From: Taeniopygia guttata
Taxonomy: Eukaryota; Chordata; Aves; Passeriformes; Estrildidae
Direction: 5' to 3'
NCBI RefSeq assembly: GCF_048771995.1
Contig: NC_133028.1
Span: forward strand, 1,942,501-2,006,500
DNA length: 64,000 nt
Shown here: piece after piece, positions 12,701 through 21,700 of the stretch
Numbering within the stretch: the first letter of the stretch is position 1
Layout of the letters: each line of letters opens with the position of its first letter
Made by a program: the position numbers and the translations under genes
The notes under the pieces: generated by a model
The model's database searches: none
The model's input: the letters and a program-made list of their open reading frames with translations, nothing else
Told to the model about the DNA's origin: nothing

Positions 12701-15700
12701 GAGCCCAGTGAACCCCCAGCTGCTGCTCCATCCCCATCCCAGCTGTCCCCACACCCAGCATCCAGCTCCAGATTCACATTCCTTTGGAAATATCCCTCAC
12801 ATTTGGGTGCAAAACGTCCCTATCCGTGTCCCAGGAGCCACTGGAGCTCCTGGATGAAGGCACTCAGAGGAGAGGGTCCTTAGAGCTGCCCCTGGATCCC
12901 TGCAAGTGTCCAAGGCCAGGTTGGACAGGGCTTGGAGCACCTTGGGATAGTGGAAGGTGTCCCTGCACATGGCAGGAACTGAGGGGCTTTGAGGTCCTTT
13001 CCAGGATTCCAGGAGAGTCAGGGTTTGGAGGAAACAGCCAGGGAATGCTGCTGAACTCAGATCAAAACGTGTGACACAGGATCTGTGCTGGATAATCCCT
13101 CAGGAACCAACTGATTCCTAGCCAGTGTCTGCAAACAACATTTTTTACACCTTGTTTCCCATAGGTTTTGGGAGAAATCCCCTTTTCCATTGGCATTTTA
13201 TGTGTCTGTGTGCTCTTCCCAAAGGGATGAAAACCTCTCAGAGGTGACAAAGCGCTGGGGTCACTCACCAGTTTGCTGGCCTTGGTGGCATCAAGGGAAT
13301 CTGTGGAGAGAGCAGAAACAGAGCCATGAGCCTGAGGGACACCCCCGTCCCCATCCCAGTGTCCCTGCAGCCAGAGGACACCCAGCACAGGGACAGGAGA
13401 ATTTTGGGAAGTGGGAGTGAAGCAGAGTCAGGATCTAGGTGGCACAACAGGGTGTGGGTTTGGGGGAACAGGGAATTCCTTATGGGAGCTGCTGGCTGAG
13501 GAAGGCAAACACTTGGATACTGCTCAGAACTGGGGCAGTTCCACAGCTCTCCTGGGGCTGAATCCCTGGATTTCTGAGCTATTTCATGGATTCCTGAGCT
13601 ACTGGCACAGAGACTGGCAGAGTCACTGTGGGAATCCAGAGCTTCCCTCTGGCTGCCCTGGCAGCTCTGGGACCCTGGCAGGGGTCAGGAACCCCCCTGG
13701 ACAGAGCCCCCAGAGACACTGTCTGTGATCTCTGTCCATGGAAAAGAGTTTTCAATCTTACAGGATGAATTACCAGCTCTGAGTGTTTGATATAAGCAAT
13801 AATTAAGTGTGGCACGGGTGCAAAAGCAAAATTTTAGGATTCCAGATTAGGGGCCCAAAGGGGACAAGATGGAGGAAATTGGGTGTGCCTTGTCCTTTTT
13901 CTCCTTCTTCATGCCCTCCATGTTTCACTGTGGTGTTGGCATTTTTCTGTTGGTTTAGGCTGGGGACACACTGTCCAACGTAGGTGACAGATATTGGCAC
14001 ATTATTGTAAATCCAGCACAGGTAGTTTGTGGTATTTAATGTTTGTACCATCCCACTGAGGGCAGAGCCCCACACGCTGCCCTGCAGGACAGAGCTGCGG
14101 CAGGGCAGCAGAACATGTTAGAGATAAACAGAATAAACAACCTTGAAACAGCACAGACCAATTATGGCTTCTGCTTTGGCAGTGGGGCTGACAGACAGAG
14201 ACTTTCTACAATCCTGGAATCATCAATTCCACAGATTCCCACCAGTCACCATCACTAGGGGGTTGAAATCCATATGTATGTGGCACTTGGGGACACAGAA
14301 TCCCTGTGGAATGGCTTGGGTGAGAAAGGACCTTAAATCCCATCAACTCCACCTCTGCCATGGCAGGGACACCTCCCACCATCCCAGGCTGCTCCAAGCC
14401 CCGTCCAGCCTGGCCTTGGACACCTCCAAGAATCCAGGGGCAGCCACACCTTCTCTGGTCACCCTGTGCCAGGGCTGCCCACCCTCACAGGGAACAATTC
14501 CTTCCCAATATCCCACCCAAATCTCCCCTTTTCCATCGGGAAGCCATTCCCTGTGTCCTGTCCCTCCCTGGCGGGTGTGTCTGGGTTCCCACCCTCACCC
14601 AGGTGCCACCAGCAGCTCCCCCTGCGTGTCCCCGTCCTGTGCTGGATCCCTGCGCCCTCCACTGCAGTGCTGCTGCAGCAGCTGCTGTTTCCATGGAAAC
14701 CCTTGGCATGCAGCCACATCCCAGCCCTGCAGCATCATCCCACACCACACCTGCAGCCCGGGATGGGAGGGTCCCACCCAGCATCCAGGGAAGGAGCTGG
14801 GAAAGGGGCTCAGCCTGGAGAAAAGAGGGATCAGGGAGAAACTTCTGGCTCTCCAAAACTCCCTGAATTCTTCGAGCTAGGTGGGAGTTGGGATCTGATG
14901 CCAAGGACAGGAGGAGAGGGAATGGCCCCAAGCTGTGCCAGGTTGGATATTGGGAAAATTCCTTCCTGGAAAGGGCTGTCCAGCCCTGGCAGGGGTGCAG
15001 TCCCCATCCCTGGGGGGATTTACGAGCCCTGGGGACACGGCCGGTGGTGGCCTGGGCAGTGCTGGGGAATTCGGGGGTGTCCGAGGGCTTTTCCAGCCTA
15101 AACAATTCCACAATTCTACTGCAGCATCCAAAGCAGAGAGCAAGGAGGGGTCCATTCCGTTTTTCCCAACTCATTTTACTTCCGAGGAGAGGAGAAATCC
15201 CACCCACAACACCCACCACCGCCAGCCCACCCCGATCCGTGAATCCCCACCCCACAGACGCTTCCCAGGCGGAGCTCCGTGGGAAGCTCCGGGCTTGGCA
15301 GACGGAGCAGAAGGAGCAGCCAAGGCAGGAAGGTGGCAGAGCCCCTTCCGGCAGCTCCCGGGATCCCGGGAAAACATTCCCGACAAAGCAGAGCTCGGAG
15401 GGAGGGAGGGGAGCCCGGCTGGGCCCGCTGACACGGGGCAGGAAATGCGGGAAGGGATCCCTGCCCCGGGGGAAAACGGGCACGGTAAAGGCTGCAGACA
15501 GGGATGCTCCAGTTCCACGGGAATGCTGCAATTCCACAGGATCAGAGTGGTTCAGGGGTCTGAGTGCCCGGTGGGAAATACTCTGTGATTTCCCCCTTCC
15601 TTACAGGAAGGATTCCCCATCTTTCCAGGGAGGATTCCCACTTTTCCAAGGGAGATTTCCAATCTCTCCAGGAAGGATTTCCCATTTCACCTGGGAAGAA

Positions 15701-18700
15701 CTTCCCACCTCTGGAGGAGGGATTTCCAATCTCTCCAGGAAGGATTCTCACTCCTCCAAGAGAGATTTCCAATCTCTCCAGGAAAGATTCCCAACCCCTC
15801 CAAGAGAGATTTCCCATTTTTTCAGGATTCGCAACCCCTCCAAGAGAGATTTCCCATTTTTTCAGGAAGGATTCCCAACCCCTCCAAGAGAGATTTCCCA
15901 TTTCTTCAGGAAGGATTCCCAACCCCTCCAAGAGAGATTTCCAAACTCCAGGAAGGATTTCCCATCTCACCTGGGAAGGATTCCCACATTTCCAAGGGAG
16001 ATTTCCAATCTCCCCAGGATGGATTCCCACTCCTCCAAGACAGATTTCCCTTCTCTCCAGAGAGGATTTCCCATCTCACCTGGGAAGGACTTCCCACCTC
16101 TGCAGGAGGGATTTCCAATCTCTCCAGGAAGGATTCCCACTTTTCCAAGGGAGATTTTCAATCTCTCCAGGAAAGATTCCCAACCCCTCCAGGAGAGATT
16201 CCCAGTTTTTCAGGACGGATTCCCACTCCTCCAAGAGAGATTTCCCATCTCTCCAGGAAGGATTCCCACTCCTCCAAGAGAGATTTCCCATTTCTTCAGG
16301 AAGGATTTCCCATCTCTCCAGGAAGGAGTCCCACTCCTCCAAGAGAAATTTCCCATTTCTTTAGGAAGGATTTACAACCCCTCCAAGAGAAATTTCCAAA
16401 CTCCAGGAAGGATTCCTCATATATCCAGGAAGGATTCCCACTCTTCCAAGAGAGATTTCCCATTTTTTCAGGAAGGATTCCCATGCCTCCATGAGGGATT
16501 TCACACTCCTCCAGGAGGGATTCCCCATCCCCTTCAGGAATAATTTCCCATCCCCTCCACTAAGGATTCCCACTTCTCTGGGAAGGATTTCCCACCTCTC
16601 TGGGAAGGGTTTCCCAGCTGGGCCATACCTCTCTTAGGGACCTTCATGGCAGCAGATTCCGGAGTTTCTGGGGATGTTGTGTCCACTCCATCCTCAAACA
16701 CCTGGATCTGGAAAAAACACAACGACAACTTGCCCAAAATTCCCAAAAAGGGAGACCAGGGAACAGATCCCTCTGGGAATGGGTTCAGCAGAGCAGATCC
16801 TATGGTTTTGGCACAGATTTTTAATTTCATCATTCTGGCTTTGCCATCAAGCCTTCTGAAAACAGCCACACGCTCCGTATTTTTATTGGGAACATGGAAT
16901 ATTCACACAGGCAATGAGGAAAGACAAAGCTCTGGATTTGACAGCCTGGAACATCCGTTCCAGATTCAGGGATTTTTTCTTTTGAACTATTTTTAGATGC
17001 ATTTTTGCTGGATAAACATGGAAAGTGAGGTTGGGAGGGATTAAATCCCTGAGACAGAACCATCCTTGTGCCTCAGATCAGCACCTCCCAAATTGTTCCT
17101 GCAGGAATTTGCCTGATCCATCACCACCTCCCATCTGCGAGCTCAGCTTAAAAATCAAAATAATCTGGGAAGCTGTCAGACAGGAATTCCATTTTGGGAA
17201 GGTTCCCAATGCCAGCAATGATGAAATTTGAATTAAAAGCCATAAAGAGACCAAGGAAAAGATGATGCCAAGGAAATCATGACACCTGCAGCCATGCAGG
17301 GTGGGAATTCTGAGTGGTCTGGGGGTTTCCCAGCAGGTACAGCCTAGGAGGGAATTCCAGAGCTGCTGGAGAGGCTGAGGACAGGGACATAGCAGGACTG
17401 GATCTGGAGTGACACTGGGAACTGCCACCACAGACTGGGCACATCATGTCCATCGAGCTCCTCTGCCAAAGGCAGCTCCAGGTGATGCCCAAATCAGGGA
17501 AAAGGAACAGCCATGCTTGGAATTGCCACCTTGGGTATAATCAGGGAATCCTGGAATGGCTGGGGTGGGAAAGGACCTTAAATCCCACCCAGTGCCACCC
17601 CTGCCGTGCACAGGGAGCCCTCCCACTGTCCCAGGTTGCTCCAAGTCCTGTCCCTGTCCCCTGGACACTGCCAGGGGTGGGGGATGCACCCAGCCCCACC
17701 CAGAGCTGGTGCCCGGCACCCTCTGCCCCTCCCTGCCCCTGCCCAGGGGTGCCAGGGGTGGGGTCCTGTGCCCCAGGGGTGGCTCAGGGTCAGCTCTGGA
17801 CCTGTGGGGCAGCGCTGCAGCCACGGCTCTGCCCTGGGACTGAGCATTGGGGGGTTTGGGGGCTCTTTATCCCTCCTGCTTCCCACCCCTGCTCCAGGTG
17901 TCCCCATCCCTTCCCAGCTCTGGAATTTGGGGAGGGGGCTGAGCGTCACTCACTGCACAGAGGATGAGGTGACAAAAAAGGGGAATGGCTTCCCACTGGA
18001 AAAGGGGAGATTTGGGTGGGATTTTGGGAAGGAATTCCTTCCTGTGAGGGTGAGGAGGGGCTGGGCTGGAATTCCCAGAGAAGCTGTGGCTGTCCCTGGA
18101 TCCCTGAAAGTCCCCAAGGCCAGGCTGGATTGGAGCAGCCTGGGACCCCTGACTGTCAGGGGGTGGCACTGGGTGGGCCTTGGGGTCCCTCCTGGTCCTG
18201 TACACCCAAACTTTTCCCTGTAAACCCCTCAAAGTCTCTCCCAGCTGGAAGGAGAGGCCGAGAGACACGGACAAAGGAGCCAAGTCCATGTGTCCAGTTT
18301 TAATGTGGGGAACTGGGAGTGTGCTGGAATCACGTTTGGGAAATCTCCACGGTGATGCCAGGAGAGCAGCAGAGCTCCATCCAGCAATTCCTACACACCA
18401 ACAGCGTTTAGGGCTGGATAAGAACGTGAAAAGCCTCCTGGTGAGTTTGCCTCCAGCTCTGGTGGGTTCAGCTCTCTGTGTTTATCCCATTATTTAAAGA
18501 ATGGGGATCATTTTCCCTCGAGATGAAGCAGTGAGTGGCTGGAGTCCTCCTAAAGGTGTTTTCCACCCTCAGTGATTCCTCCAGCAATCTCTCCTGGATG
18601 AGCCATTGCTGCAGCCTCTGACCATTCATGATCCAAAGACCCTCCCAGTGGATGGCACAGTGGATGCTGGGGTGGACCCCAAGACCCAAATTCCCTCATT

Positions 18701-21700
18701 TTGTGCTCAGCTTCCTTCTGTCACCCAATCCCAAGCTCCTGGCAATGAGAGGCCATGGGGTGGGACACAAAGCAGCCCCTTTGTGCCAGGGAGGGGACAG
18801 GAGCTGGCTGGGACACGGGGACTCTGGTGTCCTTGGAAGGTGACCCAGGAATTCACCTGGAGGATGTTTGCTCTGGAGGGAGCTCCTGGCTCCTGCTGCA
18901 GCACACCAGCAGCAAACCTCAGCATCTACACCCACACTGTGTGTGTTTTATCTCCTTCCAGGTAAACACAATTTAATTACAATTCCTTGTCTCTGCTTCC
19001 TGGTAAACATCTGAGCTCAATCCCAAACTCCATCTGCCGCAGGTGGTAAATCCAGGGCAGCAGAACGGAACAACTGGGAATTCACCACGGAACCTGGCGG
19101 GTGAGATCCCACCTGGCTTTGGAGCCTGAGTGAGATGGAGAATCCCAAAACCCCCAGGGTTGTTTTGCTGTATTTAACAACCAAACCACGACCCTGAGGT
19201 GCTGAGGGTGCCGAGGATGCCGGGATGCCACCCACCTGGGACTGCCTGACGAAGATGCCGTGGTTCTCCTCGCAGGTGAAGTACCTCCTGCCCTGCACCG
19301 TGCCGTCGTTCTTGCCCTTGGCCTCGTCCAGGATGACCCCCACCCATTTGCCGGTGGCGAAGAGGGTGGCCCCCACGTAGGCCACGGTGCCGCGGTGGCC
19401 CTTGCCGATGACCTCCACGCGGGAGCCCACCTTGAGGGGCTTGCTGCCGCCCTCAGAGCTCATCCTGCCCGTGCTGGAGGCCTGGAAACAGGAGAAAGAG
19501 AGGCTCAGGAAGGTGGCCTGGACACCAGGGTGGATATCGGGATGGTTCCTCTCCCTCCCGCCCCGCTCGCCTCCTCCAGCAATTTTTATTTTGGGTAATT
19601 CCTTCTGCTCCCCAATAAGAGACACAAAGCGTGGCACAGTCACTCACAAAGCTGATTTATCCCCTTTTACAACATTTTTATAAGCCTTGGAGGGGGAAAA
19701 AAACCACAAGAGCAGCACTGTCGTTCAGCCTTAACCAACTTGTGCTCCATTTTTTCCCATTTTTGCGGCATTCCCATGGTTTTCCTGCCCAGGAGCAGAC
19801 AGAGGTTATTGTGCCACCCCTTCATGGTGGCCTCCCTGCTGTTCCTGGCACTCCCCCGTGCCTGGACTCGGGCTATCCCACCTTGGAATGTTGGTGGGAA
19901 AGTCCAGCAGCTTTCCAGGTGGGATTGGCATGATCCACGAGAGAGGAAAAAGGCTCAGATTGTGGCAGGGGAGGTTTAGATTAAATATTGGGAAAATTCC
20001 TCAAAATTTTCCTGGGAAGGAATGGAGTCCCCACCCCTGGAGGGATTTAAAACCTCAACAATTCCATGATCCCACAGCATAAACATTAAATCCGTATTTC
20101 TGTTCCAGCAGGCACCAGGACACTCCAGGTGTGACATCCCGGGATGCCCCTGGGTTCAGGTGAGGTTATCCAGCTCATCAATGAGGTGATGGATGTGAGG
20201 AACCCCGTGGCTACTGGAGACCCTCAGGATTATTGAAATCCCAGGGAAATTTGTTGGGATCCACCCCCAACACCTCCTGCTCTGCAATCAGCCTGAGAAA
20301 AACAGATTAATCACATGCAGAGTGAAGCCACCGAGTTTGGGGTTTTGTGACTAAAAGCAGGGATGTGGGTTTTCCCACAAGCCTCAATTCCAGGTCTCAT
20401 CCAAACACAACTGGCACAAATCAAAGGTCACAAAATAATCTTATATTAAGACCCAAAAGCCATCAAACAACAAAGAAACCAAACACCTCAAAGGAAAAAA
20501 TTGATGCTCCAGACCCAAACATCTCCCAAAGTTCTGGCAGCAACATCCTGTGAGCACCTGGAAAATCATGGCCCAGGTGCTTGGAAAATGAGAGCAGAGC
20601 CCAAAGGAAAACCCCAAATTCCCAGGACAGGGGAAGGTTCCTGGAGCAGGAGTTTTTATCCCTCCTGGTGTCCATTTGGCACCTGCAGCCAGGTAAGATC
20701 CCTTGGATGTGACACATTCCAAGCCCTGGGGTACCTCTGGTCATTCCCTGTGTCCTGTCCCTCTGTCCCTTGTCCCCAGTCCCTCTCCAGCTCTCCTGGA
20801 GCCCCTTCAGGGACTCTGAGCATTCCCTGGATTTTTCCCTTCTCCAGGGGAACATTCCCAGCTCTCCCAGCCTGTCCCTGATGGATATTTTCCAACCAGA
20901 ACTGATTTCACAGAAATTTTTCCCGAGTCTTTCGCAGCCCAGAATAAATCCTTCCTACCCCATGCCACCCCTCAGGCCCAAGATTGGGTCTCTTCTGTTT
21001 CCAATCCATCAGAAACTGGTCTGTGAGACACCTGGAAGCTCCAATCCAAAGGAGAAACCCCCAACTGGAATTCCCGTGAGGATTCAAACCAAGATTAATC
21101 AGGATTTTACAAGAGGAAGAACTGTCCCAGCTGGAAGCAGGTGGGATGGGCATTCCCAGGGGCCATCCCAGGAGAGATGGACACACCTGTGGTCACACCT
21201 CCTGGCCGTGGTGACAATCCCTGAGGGACAAACATGGGGACGGTCATCACTGGGGCCCAGAATTCCTTCAGCTTCCCAGGCCAGCTCCTCATGGATCCCA
21301 GAGGAACACGTTTGGGATACCCCAAGTCCTGGGAATGGGGGTTTGGACAGCAAAGGAAGAGAATGAGGAGCAGAAATGTGGGAAGCCACAAGGGCTGAGG
21401 CCACTCGCAGTGACAGCCCTGTCACCCTCGGGCTGGAAGGGGAATAAGCTCCTAAATCCCAGGAAATGAGAAATGCAGGCATTGACAGTGAGGGCAGTGG
21501 GGGACAGCTGAGGAGATCGGAGCAGGGCACAGGTGGGAATGGGACAACCAGGAATGCTGAACCTCTGGAGCAGCCAGCAGCCCAGGAGGAGCCTGTCCCA
21601 CATCCCAGAGCTCCCATCCAGGGACACCAGCTGAGGGACAAGCGTGTGGCTGTGCTGCCACCACCACCAGGGACTGCTCCCCACGACTTCCCACCTGGCA

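Noticed and set aside
14888-16543. 551-aa plus-strand ORF
   Set aside because: It starts in a CR1 fragment and runs through the 42-bp minisatellite; the frame is open because the units are multiples of three.
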